A stretch of DNA of 64,000 nt from Cymodocea nodosa (GCA_036874045.1 JAZBRI010000011.1:12158501-12222500); one strand, 5' to 3'. Positions 44,546 to 58,117 are shown, counted from the first letter of the stretch. Notes: generated by a model from the letters alone, not told the origin. Translations and numbers: made by a program.

Positions 44546-47213
44546 TCAGATGAAAAGAAGAAGAATCCAACAGAAAATCAACTTAGAAAGAAGGATTTTA
44601 TGATCATTCCCTGATGTGTCGCCAATTGTGCTCGGACTGAAGCCTGATGGAATACCACCAGCATCTCCGCCACCATTGGTTGTGTTGCCAGGAGGGTTTG
44701 TAATCGGAGCATTGGTTACTACACCAGGTGCATTCGTTGAAGGTGGAGTTAGAACTCCTGCAGAGCTGTAAAGAGTAGAACTTGGATCAGAAATAGAAAG
44801 GTAATCATCCCTCATGGTTTTAATTGATCTTTTGGAATTGAGATTCACTCAATAAAAATCTGATCCCTAAAAGATTTCCATAAACAATGATTTTTTGCAT
44901 AATGAAGGGAGATATTCAGATTTTGAATCCTGGAGATCACATCTTACAGTAATTAATGAATATAACCTGTTCTGGAGCTTAGTTTTTTCAGATTTTAAGC
45001 ACTGTTCCAAATTCAACGTCCCATTTGATACACGCACTTGGTTGAAAGTATAGAAGACAAGGCATAAAAATGGAGGTTTCAGAGAAAGGGAAGAACAATT
45101 GCTATGTCTGAAATGCATCCACAGATGCAGAGGTTGTCTTTATGTTGGCTTTGTTTGGCACTGAATGCGATTCCAAAATTGTCTATTTGACTTGGAAAAT
45201 GGAATAACCTGATATGACTCAAACACGAATTCTTTAGATTTTTCAGCATTTTCTGAATTTGCCCCTAGAATGAATGATCCCATAGCGAAGCTGGTTGCAT
45301 TGTGTTTTCTCTTAGGGGACCAGAGTCCAAGTCCTATCAGTGATCTATTATTGGAAGATTTTCCAAATATTATTTCATTTTTAACAAGTGGGTGAGACAG
45401 TTTAGTTACCAGTTACATGGTGTATTATTCTGACTTCTAAGATTACTGCCCTAGCTGGCATGCTCACAACAAAAGATGGTCTGCCAGCTAAAGCAACTCA
45501 CCATTGGTTTTACTTCGAAATCTGTTCTCAATACTATACTTCTCTTTGAGATTTTATTATATAAAAGAAACGGTCAAAGTGGAACTCAACAACTTTATCA
45601 ATATTGGAGACAGACAAGATTGATTCTAATATTCTACATCTTCTCTTGTCTCAGAATAAACAAAACGAATGAGTTGGGCAATTGATACTGACCACCTGCC
45701 AGGAGTATTGTATGCTAAAGAGAATGCCGTGATTGATTGATTTACCTGGGAGTTGCTGGATAATTGCAGGACCCATAGCCTGCAGCAAAAAAGAATAATT
45801 AAAGAGGATGACAAGAAGATTTATGACACCTACCAGAAAGCAAGAATTTGACAACGGAGATTTAACTAAAACCCAAACGACCCCAAAAAAAGATGCAGAC
45901 AACCTTATAGTTTGGCGGAAAAAACCAACATACATGTTTCGTTCACTGTGTTCCTATAATTTATTTCACCGCTTAATTTATTTTCATTCACTGTTTATTC
46001 AAAAAAACCATAATGCAACCTTATAATCTGGGCAAAAAAACCAACATACATACTTAAAACCACAAGTCAATTATATTAAAAAAAAATTATGAAACTTGAA
46101 CCTATGATTGTGAAACTGAATATATCTATTAATTCATATTTTATCGTAAATCTCATCAACATGGAACTATTCAGTCAATCTTTTTAGTCTTATACTCCAT
46201 CACACAGAAAATTCTGAATTTGAGTCAAACAAAAATACCTACCATTAAAAAAATAGAAAATTTCTGTTAAGCTACAGGAACTATTTTTTAGTTAAAACGT
46301 TTTTATTAAAAAAAACTGTTTGTTGTAATAAAAATACTGTTACTTGTAACTTAGAATTTTTTTACAGTTCTTAGTTTTAAAACTAGCTTACTGTTTAAAT
46401 ACTGGCACAAATCTTACCACTCATCCCAAATATATATATATATATATTCTGAATTCTAATGAGATCGAATATTTTAGTGTTGATATGGTTGCACTTTAAA
46501 AAAAAATGTTATATTGTTATTCTTAATTAATTAAATTATTATAATTAATTAATAATTATCAATACGTAACTAAGAATAATAAAAAATTACAAGAAAATCA
46601 ACCGAAACAGTTTGAATATTGATGGATGAAAAAATTATCATTATAAAGATAAAAAAACAAGAATTTGTAAGACGGTAGCTTTCCATGGTTTGTTCTCCAA
46701 TCCTTTCAATGGTCAAAATCTAAAAGATGTGCTGGATTCCAGCACGCGGTTGCATGCTGCAACCCCACACCAGAGCCAAGCCATGCACTTTCCCTTTCAT
46801 GCTTTGCCCACGTGGTTGGCCGCCGCCACGGTTGAAGCTGAAGAAACAGAGGAGGGGACAAGGAACCACTCACTTGGGTCGGTGACGGTGACGGTGGCGG
46901 TCCCGGCGAAGTCGCAGGAGCCGGGGGCGTAGTTCGACCTCTGGTAGTAGGAGTTGAAAGCATAGGAAGCGTGAGCCTGCAGGTTGTTGGGGAGATAGCA
47001 GAGCCCGTTCAACTGTATCGGACCACAGTCGGCGCCGGACGCGCAGGCGTAGTCCAAGGACATCTGCAGAGACGAGGAGCTCGACTCGCTCCGCGCTATG
47101 CACCAGCTGCTGCCTTCCACTGAAACCAACATGTTGGTCTTGGTGTAAGCAGCCAGTAGTAGTACCGCCACCAGCGGTTGCATCGCCGGAGCCGGCGTCG
47201 ACCCACGACCCAT
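44546..47213 (-). CDS. X8-domain GPI-anchored protein, plasmodesmata callose-binding (PDCB) type, 197 aa
   Basis: PDCB-type proteins bind callose at plasmodesmata through an X8 (CBM43) domain and are held at the outer plasma membrane by a GPI anchor. The exons are 47213-46874, 45779-45746 (only 34 bp) and 44765-44546. The N-terminus has a hydrophobic signal segment (PLVAVLLLAA). The X8 domain follows, with WC at its start, six cysteines (WC, YAC, DC, LC, SC, SCNY) and PIQLNGLCYLPN. A Pro/Thr/Asn/Gly-rich linker leads to a hydrophobic tail (KLIFCWILLLFI) suitable for GPI attachment. In-frame Met codons at 47249, 47213 and 47183 are all possible starts. 47213 or 47183 is favoured because A/T-rich TATA-like words lie at about 47258-47275, leaving little room for a leader before 47249. 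The microexon codes for SYGSCNYPATP, the end of the X8 domain. Confidence 0.88.
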
Positions 47214-47249
47214 CGGACGACGACTCCTACCACCCTTCTTCCTCCTCAC

Positions 47250-48288
47250 CCTCCTACCTTTATTTGGACTGTATAGGCGAAGTTACGAAACTACCCCTGA
47301 GTTAGAGAGAGAAAATGTGGTGACGAACGTGAGAGGTGGGTGCCGGGTGGGGGAGATTTGTAATTAGGCAGGGACTTGGGGGGTAGCATGGTCGGTTCGG
47401 TGAGTACATGAGGTGTTCGTGTTGTGGATTAGGAGGATCTGAACCGTCACTCGCCGATCGGACGGGCGACACTTGCGGTCCGGGCTTGCACCCGTTACCG
47501 TACGGTTTTTTACAGTTGTATATAGTTGGAAGGCATGGGTTGGTGCTTGAGGTTTTCTTTTTGTTGGTTCGAAAAATCGAACCTGAGAGTGGTAAGAATC
47601 TTCCAAGTGTCCATAAACTGACAAATAATGGAATAAATACAGCTAGTTTAGTTTCCCCTTTTCTCAAAGAATTCTACCCTTCTTTAGGTCTAATCCATCA
47701 TTAATCTAGTTCCTTGCTCAGTTTGGAATGTTTAAATGGGGAAGCTTGCTCCAGAAGACAGATATGGCTTTAGTAACGAACAGGCACCCTCTTCCCAATA
47801 GAATTTTCAAATGATTCCCATCTAAAGTGAGTTTATTTTCTTTTGTTTCTTATTTTGGGCTAGTACTAATAGACAAACTTTTCCTTTCTACTAGTTGTCT
47901 AGTTGTAGTCTCACAACAGTGCGCTTTATCTTTAATATATTCCTTCCATCGCATTACTAAAAAAAGTGAGTTCCCTAGCTCCTGTTGCTGCCTCGTTGCC
48001 TTCTTCTCCTTTTCCTTGTTTGCATGGACAGAGCTGATCTTGAATTCAAAGCACAAAAACAGCAGTATGCTTGATGTATAAGGATAATTTTTATATTTTC
48101 TAATATTTGAATCTTGATAGAAATTACAAGTAATGACGTTTTAATCAACTAAGTTATTTTAATTAGTTGTTTGAAGCTTCTACCTATTGACAAGAGAATG
48201 TATCCTTACGCAATGCCATGCATTTCACATAAAAGCATTGATGCTTGAACCTCCAGAGTTCACAGAATTCACAACAATAAGCAAGAAC
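47250..48288. other. Intergenic: X8 gene promoter and Z-ISO 3' flank
   Basis: The part next to 47250 is the X8 promoter, with TATA-like words at 47258-47275 on the minus strand. Open frames at 47302-47704 on both strands overlap and resemble nothing I know. The segment at 48100-48288 is probably the Z-ISO 3' UTR. Confidence 0.45.
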
Positions 48289-51191
48289 CTACCAGTGAAG
48301 ACCAAAACTGGAAGCCTGCATTAGAGGATGAGCTAAGTATGCACCTAATGTCAAAACCGTGATTGAAAGGTAAGGCAAACGAAGAAATTCCTTGTGAAAA
48401 TCTTTGGGTAGCTTCTGTCGTCCGTCTAGAACTGCTGCAAAGGGAATGATGCTTGTTCTGCTCTTCACAACGTCAAATGCTTCACCATATCTTGCTGCCA
48501 GTCGTCTGTCACCATTCCAAACGCCAAACAGGTGATGACCAATCAAGCCAACAGATGCTGCCAATGCCACCGAGTTCCCAATCCATAGTGTGTGAGCCAA
48601 GCACCACATCACCTGTCCTACCATCTGACATGGAAAGAGCAAGGAACCATGTAAGTCCACTGAAACGAGCATGCTGCATTCAAATTTATTTATTCTTTGC
48701 AAGACCTTACCTGTGGGTGTCTGGTGATCCTCATGATGCCCGTCTCCCATAGATGCAACTTGGGTTTATCGACAGCTGCCACTTCTAGCAGATTGAAAGT
48801 AGATGGGTAGAGCAAAAAGAAAGAAATGAATGACGTGAGCCACACAAATTGATGGATCCCTGGGATACCCTGAACTTGCCACAGTTGTACCCCATCGTAA
48901 CGATGGTTGATAAAATAAACCTACATGGGAAGATAGATTTGAGGGTAATTAGTAAAATCGTATCTCTAACGCCATGTCTGATGGTTGACTAATTAGACCT
49001 ATGAGAAGAGGAAGGGCATAACATATGTTTGCAATTAGAGATGGGGAATTTTTCTTTTTGAAGAAAAAAGATGCGGGAAAAAACAGACTACATATCAATC
49101 CATCAAATTCAAAGAAACCCAGAAGATAAAAGAAACTCACAATAGTACTGACTGCTAAAGGAAGTGAAATTCCAGCAAAGAGAACACGGTAGGCACGCTC
49201 ACCAATGAGCTTTTCTGCAGTATCTCGGAGGCTTGCCATACCACTGTGGATTGCAGCAAAAATGAGAATAAGAAGCAACATCACAACCTGACGAAGAAAA
49301 ATACAAATTAGTTGACAGTTTGATCTCAATAAGAAGCTCAAAGCACAGAAAATACCATGCATTGAGAACCTATTGAGAAGTAATTAGCCCATTAATGAGA
49401 GTCAATTCTGAATGTTAACTCCTTTTAAAAAACATTGATCCGAGTCATCCAACGCATCAATATGTTGTATTAACAACTATGATTTATCTGAATTTCAAAT
49501 AAAATGTTATAAACTAATAAAATTTAAATATTATAATACTAGTATAAATCATCTTATAAACTGATTAAACCCAAACTCATTCAAATATTTAATATAATTC
49601 ACGCATACACACAAAATGCAGTAGATCTCAAATAACCAAGTCAAACCTAAAACCATCATGCACATATATCCCTGTGTGTGTCTTACATGGGCACCAGCTC
49701 TTTGATTAAAATATACTAATTTTGACTAACAAGCTAGTTGAAAATTGTAGGCATACAGAAAAAGTTTGTTAGGAAATCAATACCTGTGTAAATTCTGAAG
49801 TTCACAGAAAATCAACCACGGAAGTATCGCAATTGACAATGTTTTTGTTTTAAGTTGGTTAAAGAATGCTGTTATTAGGATTTGAACCTTCGTAGAAAGC
49901 ATGAAACCATGCAACTTTTTCCAATTCAACTATTTAAAATTAATTATGGATTGACAATGTGACCAGAGCAGAAAATGAGTTCCACCATATTTACCAATGT
50001 CTTAACTTTGATATTATTCTAGCTTCCACAACTAAAAATACACTAAGATGAAATTACTTTTCCAAAATTGGAAGACATATTGAAGTAGACAAACGAATTG
50101 GAAATTTTTGGAGGTACACATTTTATCCAGTTATTTATGTTTGCGTATCTAGCACACAAATATAAACCTGCATCCTCTTGTGGACTGAGTGAATTAAACA
50201 ATACCACTTTAGCATAACTACTTTTCCTAAAAGATGATAAACTAACCTTTAAAAAATTCTATTGTTTGTTTATAACAAAGATGCAAGGACCATAATAAGT
50301 AGAGGTTTAACCTTTACGGGACCCAGATTTCTCAAATACCATCGACCTACATATTTTGGAAGATTTCATCATTTGCAGTAAGTAGTAAAAAAAAAAAGAA
50401 TTTTCCATTCTGAAAGCACAATCTTGTATGGGACCCTTCCCAATTCATTAAAACAGCTTTACCAACATCAATTTCACTATTAAAACAGGTCATATTTTCT
50501 GGTGTCATCATTGGTGAATATTCTTCACTATTGGATCCCTCACACACCCGAGGATTTGTGTGGGGATCAAAACCAATGCATATGAGCCACCAAGGAAATA
50601 TTGCTGATGATGACACCAGGAACATTTTTGTTCTATTTAATACAGTTTTAGAAAAGTGTCTCAGAATTTTAGACAGAAATAACTTTCATGGCTAAAACAG
50701 TGCCATACCATAGCATACGATACACATAATCTACTTTCGGTAAACTCAAAACTATCGAAAAACATATCACAAACCTCGTGGCTTTCAGAGAGACTGCCGA
50801 CACCATCGACAAACGCTGTCCCAAAACCAGTGGACGGACTAATCCAAACGATGTCGAGTATGACCAGAACAACCCCAAGTACGACGGTGAAGTAAATCCA
50901 CGAAAGGATATTCTGATTCCCCAGCTCAAACGCGGCAGAGTCCTCGCCCACCAGGACTTCACCATCATCGCGGGAGTCAGCGCCATCCCTCTCCCCAACA
51001 GAGGCCCCGCCGGCCAGAATCCTCCACGACGCCGAGGTGGGTCCTCCCAATTCGCGAACTCTGGACGTGGGCACGCGGAAATATTCGATGTTGACAAGTG
51101 GTTTACCGTAGAAAGATGAGGGTTTGGCACAGGCGAGTGGTGTCCTGCGGTGAGGGCATATGGTGGAGTAAAGAAGAGGAGATGCTTCCAT
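48289..51191 (-). CDS. Z-ISO: 15-cis-zeta-carotene isomerase, chloroplastic (Z-ISO), 369 aa, complete
   Basis: Z-ISO converts 9,15,9'-tri-cis-zeta-carotene to the 9,9'-di-cis form in plastid carotenoid synthesis, between PDS and ZDS. It is a heme-b integral membrane enzyme of the NnrU family. The exons are 51191-50775, 49287-49141, 48920-48711 and 48624-48289, all phase 0. Residues 1 to about 80 are a Ser/Arg/Pro-rich plastid transit peptide. The conserved block starts at [11 protein letters not shown], followed by membrane segments ([55 protein letters not shown], and others). Candidate heme ligands by family knowledge are His153 (AAIHSG) and Cys266/His269 (WCLAHT). [22 protein letters not shown] and a C-terminal SFGLHW are all present. 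Length matches the known plant enzymes. The gene looks intact, with normal splice sites. Confidence 0.96.
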
Positions 51192-54100
51192 CTGTGGAAG
51201 TGACGGTGGAAATGGGAGCGGCGTAGTCGTCGAGGATTCGGAGGAGGAGAATTGGGTGGCGACGACGGTGGATTGGAAGCAGCGGTGGTGGCGAGTGGTG
51301 ACGGGGAGTGTCAGGAAGATGGGTGGAGAGGAATTTTGTGATATATGGATTCGGAAACGGGTCGGATCACCGATTAATTAAAAAGGCCTTCTAAATAACT
51401 GATATTTTTATTAAAAAACAATTCATTTTTTTTACCAACACAATTTTCCGTGGGGCAAATTAATTTAACACAGATGGTGTTTGTTTCAAGAAAATTAAAT
51501 AAAATAAAAATAACATCAAATGGTGATAAGTTTATAAATTTAATTTTTTTAAATAACTAGTTCAAATCACAACTCTCTCAACCCTCTGCCTTTTGTTTTT
51601 CTCCTTTGATTCAGTTTAACCAGTTAAATGACGTTGTCACCCATGATCATTTAACAACGGCAATGTCTTCTCTCATTTTATTTGATAAATTTTTAATTAT
51701 AGATACCTACAATATTTTTATAACGATAGTAAGCATTCTTCAATTTTTTAACTTGTGATGGAAATCCAAAAAAGTTCTATTTCCCGGTGGATAGTTTTCG
51801 GCCATTTCCTTGGTTTTCAACGTTTTGGCACACATATCAAGGGCTTTTCTCTTGTATGTATCAAAAACAAAGAATTAAAATAGAAGTACAATTCATTAAT
51901 AATTGGAATGTCTAAATTTAATTATACATAAGAAATAAGAATTACATCGTATGATCTTATCTGTACCATGCTTTGCAAAATTTGTATTACAAATCCATAT
52001 ATTTTATAAAAATTCATTCAAGGGAGGTTTTTGCCTGTTTTGTGTTTATATGAGTCTATTTGATTATTTTAGAGTTTATTAGTTAATGTCGAGAAAGAAG
52101 AAAAAAAATCAAAGAAAAAGTTTATTTATGTATGCTACGGATAGTTAGAAATTTAAAATAAACAAATATTAATTATCAATAAAATTTAATATTAACATCA
52201 ACTACAAATATTAAATATTAATAAAAATACATAAATTAAATACAAGTATATAAATTATTAATATTAAATTATTTATTTATTTATTAAAAATTATGCTACT
52301 TTTTAAATTTTTCGTAGCCCTTTTTATAAAAAAGAAAAATTCGAAAAATTTCAGTATTTATAACGTAAGAAGTTTAAAATCACTTACCAATAATTTTATC
52401 GTACATGCTACTTTTTGAACTTTTTAATCAACTGGCGTTTTCAAAAATGCTGAAAATTGGGTTTTTCCTCGTTTAACGATTTTAGTTCAATTTACATCTT
52501 CTTCAAGTTGATGCATGAAAAATAAACTATTGCACAAATAATAAGTTTGGTAACAATTATTAAAAAATATTAACATATTTCCAGAGGTAGACAGAAATGA
52601 TTGTTACTTAAATGGCTATTAAGTGTCGTTTTCGCATGTTTTTCTACACCAAAATTTATTATTTTTGTTATTATTTACTCTTCCAGCGTTAGTCGAAATA
52701 TTATGACTAGAACTCAATCTTCTCAGAACCCAATCTTCTATAGTCTTTCCTAATGTCAAATAGATTAAATGAAACAAGAGAAAATCTTGGATAATACCAT
52801 CCAGCAATGTTTAGAAGTAACATAAAAAAATGTTTAGATTATTTCACAATTATTCCAATTTTCATCACCTAAAAGATCATATGATCTTCTATCACAATAT
52901 ATGTTATAGCTAAATTGTTAATATATCTTATGCTGAATATCCATTTGAAATTTCTTATGTTTAACACCCTTTTCTACGCATAATTGTCTAAATTATTGAC
53001 ATCCATTTTTTTAGGCGATGTTTGAATGGATAAGATGGTAGATATAATATTTTCTATATAAAGATGACATGTATTATATATAATTTTGTACAAATAAATT
53101 AAGAACATGACAATATCTAAATGAGATAAATCATAATATAGTATATGTTTGAAATTTCTCCTTAATATGTATATTGCTGCATTATTATTAGTAACATTGT
53201 GAAAAGAAACTGTATTACTTCTTTGGGAATAATTTCCATAATGTTTGCAGTAGATTTATGAGCATGTGAAGGAGCAAATATTCCAAAGACAATTTCTTTT
53301 TTATAAATTTCATTCTATATCTATCCTATCTGGCAATTAAATCCAAGCATCACAAGTTAATGATATCCTACACCATAAATTTCGAAATCATATTAAATAA
53401 TTTTACCATGGATCAGGATATTGTCTTGTGGTTATGTTTTGATTTCATTATAAAAATTATTGAAGTAAAAAATCCAATTGTTGGGTGGATGAATTGCAAA
53501 CAAACAAATTTTTAATAATGGCGGTGTGGTGGATGGTGGGTGAGGCTCTTCACTAAAACCTTTGAGGAAGAAAAGTCATCATCAGACCTACCATATTCTT
53601 TTTAATGATAGTGATACTGATTAAAACAGCAAGTATTGTTGCTCTTATCTAACTTTGTTCACAATGAAAGAATCAAAAGCATGATGTATCTTCTTCACTC
53701 ACACCCTATCAAGTTTATAGCTTGCAATTCTCTTGCCCCATAATTGTTCATGACATCGTTACCATGTCTACCTTGCACTTAGATGAGGTCTCTGCAACTG
53801 ATAAGCCACCTATCAACATGAGTTTAGTTCTTCACCATCCTGGCAATGGTCAACAAGTATTATTAGCAAGACTCCATATTCTTAACAACAGATATTGTTG
53901 TCATTGTAGCCAATAACTATAATCAAAATGGCACTCTCATAGCTAAAGACCAGTAGGAAAACACAAACACCTATTGCTTAAATGTGCTCATCAATGCCCT
54001 TAAAAAGAGGCCAACCACCTAAAAGACTAGTAGTCGCCAAAGCCAACTGGCACTGCCAAAAACAGTTGCCTCGCTTCCCTTCCACCCCTCTCTCTTTATT

Positions 54101-54926
54101 GCCACTGTGCCAAATAAAGGTAGGCTCCATACAAGGCAGGATTCATTTATATATGTCAATGGAAGAAGAACAGCAGGGAAAATATCATACTTTCTCGTGT
54201 AGGAAAAGCAGGCCAAGAATTCAAATTAACACTGTATGTTTCACAATTAAAAAAAAACCTCAACCCAACACCATTCTTTTTTGTTCTAACTAGAAAAGGT
54301 AACAAACATGAGCAAATTCATGCCATATGGATAGTTGATGAGAAACACTATCTAATAAAAGAAATAAGAAGGGCACCATTAGAGCCACCTCTCCGTACTT
54401 CCAAAAGATCAGCAGCAAAGCAAAAATGTTCTTGCCCCAATCAGAGGGAGGAAGCATGATGTTCTACAAGAACCATAAAACAGCAAAGCCAAAGAAATTC
54501 ATGTTACATGAAAGTACTCTGAAATTTCATTATTATGATGCATCTAGTCTCTACAAGATGCAACCACCTAAAGAATTATTGTCTTCTACTTTTGTTGCGT
54601 TCTATATGAGTTACAGAATACTAACTTGAAGAAGTAGTTCAGTAACTCAAGCTTGATGAGAGATTAGTGCAAATGATTGATATGTACACGCCCACAAAGG
54701 AACCACGCACCAACAACACCCAATTGCTCCAATCTATATATATACTCACCAAATCCCCATAATACTTTCAATAAATGGAAGATGAGAAAAGGAACAGAGA
54801 TGTTGCTGTTCCTGTTTTACCTGTTCACACTCTAAGCACACCATATGTAGCAGCCATGGGTGACAGAAGAAAAGGAGATATTTTTCTCCAATTTTCTCTT
54901 CTCCCCCAACCGCCTGAACGGGGTCA
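51192..54926. other. Intergenic DNA between Z-ISO and the Cys-rich protein gene
   Basis: 51192-51340 is the GC-rich Z-ISO leader and promoter. 51400-53500 is AT-rich with no recognisable gene. From 53500 to 54700 composition is more balanced. Short plus-strand open frames (53722-53916, 53982-54293, 54426-54629) occur but match no family I know. Part of 54640-54926 should be the 3' UTR of the minus-strand gene that follows. Confidence 0.45.
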
Positions 54927-55328
54927 TCAGAGGTGGCAACCGAAGCAATTACATGTCTTGGGCGTGAAGGAGCAAAACCCAAATGGCCGGTTGGGTATGT
55001 TGCAGTTGATGGCGTAACAGCAAGAGGAAGGCAGGCAGAGCCTTCTAGGGCCGCCGCAGCAGGTGCATATGGCGCATATCCGAAAGTTCCCCAGCCTCCG
55101 ACGTTTCGCCTCCACAACTTTCGTTGCAAACCTCGGCGTGGCCACCGGCGTCATCTCCCACGCCCCGCTCGCCACCTCTGCATTCTCTTCCTGTCCAGAT
55201 GCGGCGTCCACAAGGTAAGTACGAGAGATTGGTGAGGAATCGATGGGAAGTTGACATAGGAATGAATAAGTTACGAGAAGAAGAAAACCCACTTGGCCAA
55301 GGACTGGTTGGTGGAAGAAAGCAGACAT
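54927..55328 (-). CDS. Small secreted Cys-rich protein, DUF7866 type, 133 aa
   Basis: This is a single-exon gene. From Met at 55328 there is a hydrophobic signal segment (QVGFLLLVTYSFLC), a variable middle part, and a C-terminal Cys-rich domain of about 55 residues. That domain starts RRRLGNFRICAICTCCGG and ends CCYAINCNIPNRPFGFCSF, TPKTCNCFGCHL. The domain resembles small plant proteins annotated as DUF7866. No biochemical role is known to me. The dense cysteines suggest a disulphide-stabilised extracellular peptide. An in-frame Met at 55385 would add 19 residues, mostly a Phe run encoded by a (TTC)n repeat. The internal Met is preferred because it gives a normal signal peptide and leaves the repeat in the leader. 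Confidence 0.82.
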   Translation of the reverse strand: MSAFFHQPVLGQVGFLLLVTYSFLCQLPIDSSPISRTYLVDAASGQEENAEVASGAWEMTPVATPRFATKVVEAKRRRLGNFRICAICTCCGGPRRLCLPSSCCYAINCNIPNRPFGFCSFTPKTCNCFGCHL

Positions 55329-55330
55329 GG

Positions 55331-55371
55331 GGAGGAGGAAGAAGAAGAAGAAGAAGAAGAATGGTGGCGCT
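55331..55371. repeat. (GAA)n/(GGA)n microsatellite in the leader of the Cys-rich gene
   Basis: Trinucleotide run GGAGGAGGAAGAAGAAG... lies directly upstream of the preferred start codon of the minus-strand Cys-rich protein, where it reads CTT/TTC. It is probably in the 5' UTR. Confidence 0.85.
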
Positions 55372-55385
55372 GATGCAGAAGACAT

Positions 55386-56608
55386 GCTTCCTCACATGGA
55401 GTTTGAGTGGTATGCGCCGTTTATAAGATTCAGGATTCATTTGAAAATCAATTAAATCATTTTAAAATAACGAATCTTATATCACATAAATCAAATTCTT
55501 ATTTAATTTTTATCAATATAAAATTTTATTTGAGTACGCTTTGTGTAAGTTTAAATTTTATTTATTTTTAATCGACGTGAAACTTTATCTAAACAAATTT
55601 TACTTTGTTTCTTAGCCAATAGGTGAAGTTCAAATATTTTATTATTACATCGTTATAATTATAAGATAAAAATTTTATTTAATTATTCATCTTTAATTTA
55701 AATGTATTAAAATTTATTTTTTTGTTAAATTTCTAATAAAAATATTAATAAATATAGTTCAAATTAAGTTGAAATTTTAATGTACAATAGATCATATTAT
55801 AGATTAACCAATCATATAATTAGATTTCGGTTTGAAATAAAAAATTTAATAAATAAGAGGTGACTCCAGGTAACATTACCTGAAGGGACCTCTACATGCA
55901 TTTTTTTTTAAATTAAGAGAGATATGTGATATAATTTATTAAATTGTCGCATATTCGATTGCAGAATGAGATGTGTGATACATGACCATTGATTACAAAA
56001 ATTTTAAAGTTTTCATATATATTCATCAAAATACTAACCATGGACACTCCCAAAAAAATATAATTTTTTCCTATTTTTTACTCTATCAAAGAGTAACATA
56101 TTCTCTTCCGACTACTCTTTGATTATTTTTCACATCTTTATTCATTTACATTAATTTCTTTGTAATTTATGTTTATTGGTATAATTTCCCACTCATTTAA
56201 ATTGTTATCTTCTTCTATCAATACCATCTACTGAGGAAAGAGACGAGCTATATTAAAAACTCTAAATTTATCCATCTATCTCTTACATATAATGATTAAA
56301 GATTTGGAAGGATAGAACATAAAAGAAAACATGGAAGTGAGAAAAAATAAATAAAATAGGGAAGTGGATAACATGGAAAATGTGGAAGGTTGATAATGTT
56401 GTCAATAATTAATCATAATTTTAATAAATTATACAAGCGTATGATAAAAATAACAAATAAGATAACATTATTAATATTATCTGCACTAAATAGAAAAGTA
56501 AATGTATATAAGGAATTTAATTGAATCGAACAATTTTAAGGAAAATATTTTTGTTGCATTAAATAGAATATAAATTCTTTATGGGCCCGAAATGGTCTGT
56601 CCATTACT
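55386..56608. other. AT-rich spacer between divergent genes
   Basis: This is the shared upstream region of the minus-strand Cys-rich gene and the plus-strand membrane protein gene. It is AT-rich throughout, with no convincing open frame or element. Confidence 0.5.
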
Positions 56609-56624
56609 GGCCCAATCCGGCCCA
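56609..56624 (+). promoter_or_regulatory. Paired site II motifs (GGCCCA x2)
   Basis: GGCCCA occurs at 56609-56614 and 56619-56624, with a third GGGCCC at 56583-56588, about 100 bp upstream of the start of the small membrane protein gene. GGCCCA/TGGGCC (site II) elements are known TCP-bound promoter elements of plant growth and housekeeping genes. The spacing here suggests a constitutive, growth-linked promoter. Confidence 0.55.
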
Positions 56625-56707
56625 TTTGTACGCTCGGCTGGAGCGTCGTATTTTCCTGATCACATCACCACGCCGATCTTGCTCGGAGGTCACCTGGCGC
56701 TCGGCTG

Positions 56708-58117
56708 ATGGATCGGACGGCGGCGAGGAGGAGGCCACAGAGAGATGACCGGAGGGGGACGTCGCTGATGACGAAAGTCGTGGACTCCGTTTTTTCCTTC
56801 TTACGGCTCGCAGAGTTCGAGATCCTCTTCTTCCTCTTCTTCTTCGTCGCCTTCTTCATCTTCAAGGACTTGGTGAGAGATCAATCGTCCCTGTTGTTGA
56901 TGTGGGTTTCGCTTGATACGCTGCGTTTACGAATACGGGCTCTCTGTTTTTCATGGATTGGTGCTATCGATGTTGAATTGGGAAAGAAGTATATTGTAGA
57001 GCCTGTCAATTAAAACGTGATGGACGCGGTGATCATGGTATTAACCAGGGTTTTTAGTCGCTAGGGTTTCTCTTATGGGGACACGGTGAGATATTTTGTC
57101 TATGACAGCTATAGACAAGTAGAAAGAGAGAGATTTGGATTGAGAAGGGGTGGATTTGATTGCTTTAGTGAATCTTTCAGTGGATTATATGAAGTGGGAG
57201 AGTTTCGGATGTGAACTAGATAAGCAGATGAGATGGCAAATTTCCTAATGCAAGATTTTTTTTTTCAGATTAAAAGACATTCCCCTTTCTTCTCATTAGC
57301 TGTTGGTTGTTTATTCGAAGTGGGAAGGTTTCTGATATGAACTAGATAAGCAAGTTCATACAGGATGGGAAATTTCCTAATAAAAGATGTGTTTTTTATT
57401 AGAAACAAGGATTTTCCTTCTTCCCATTAATTGCTGGTTTTGGTCCTTTTGGAGTTTTGGGGATGGATGGTAGATTTTACATCTCTACACCATGTCGTCC
57501 ATGGAAAGATGAACACCCACCCAACAAATATATATGCTGGAATCAAAACTACCAGCAAGTGTTGTTTCTCTCCGTAACTTCAATTTTTGCCGGGGAAATA
57601 GAGATGGCCGGGCAACTCATTCATAATAGTGACATATGAAGCCTATAACCAGCATTTAGATAACTTTGTTGCATTGTTGATGTCGCTTGTGCACACTTCA
57701 CACAACACCTTTTCTGGGCATATTGCGATGAGATTGGTTTCCTTTGTTATTTGCTAAGAGCATTTCCTCTTCTCTTTCCAAGATGGGTCTTCTTTTCTTA
57801 TCTTATTCTGGAAATGAAATACTGGAAGCAGCCCATGACATCAATCATCAAATACCATTATGGACAAAATTCAACCGCCTGCGATGTAGGATCATGAAAT
57901 TATATTACTTATTGAAATAAAAAATCCATCTAAAAAGTGCTTAAATATCTAATTTGCTTTTTCTATCTGGTTATTTGTTGATGGTAGCATCCCTGGCCTT
58001 TGGCCATCATCTGCCTGAATAAAAAACCTCCCACTTTCTTTGCAGACATCAAGGCCTGAATACAATCAGATCCTCGTGAAGAAGCCTGGCAGGAATGATT
58101 TCTTTCCCTTTGGATGA
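56708..58117 (+). CDS. Small single-pass membrane protein, 78 aa
   Basis: The exons are 56708-56872 (55 codons) and 58046-58117 (23 codons plus stop), with a GTGAGA donor and a TTTGCAG acceptor, phase 0. An Arg-rich N-terminus (about residues 4-17) precedes a region ending FLRLAEFEILFFLFFFVAFF, a single membrane segment of about 20 residues. A short conserved tail follows (IFKDLTSRPEYNQILVKKPG). The tail and the AEFEILF motif are strongly conserved in a family of very short plant proteins that I recognise only as uncharacterised transmembrane proteins. The positive N-terminus suggests that it faces the cytosol. No function can be given. Confidence 0.82.

Noticed and set aside
47302..47704. 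Overlapping open frames on both strands between the X8 gene and Z-ISO
   Set aside because: Neither shows a recognisable domain, a splice partner or a promoter. Both strands are open because of base composition.
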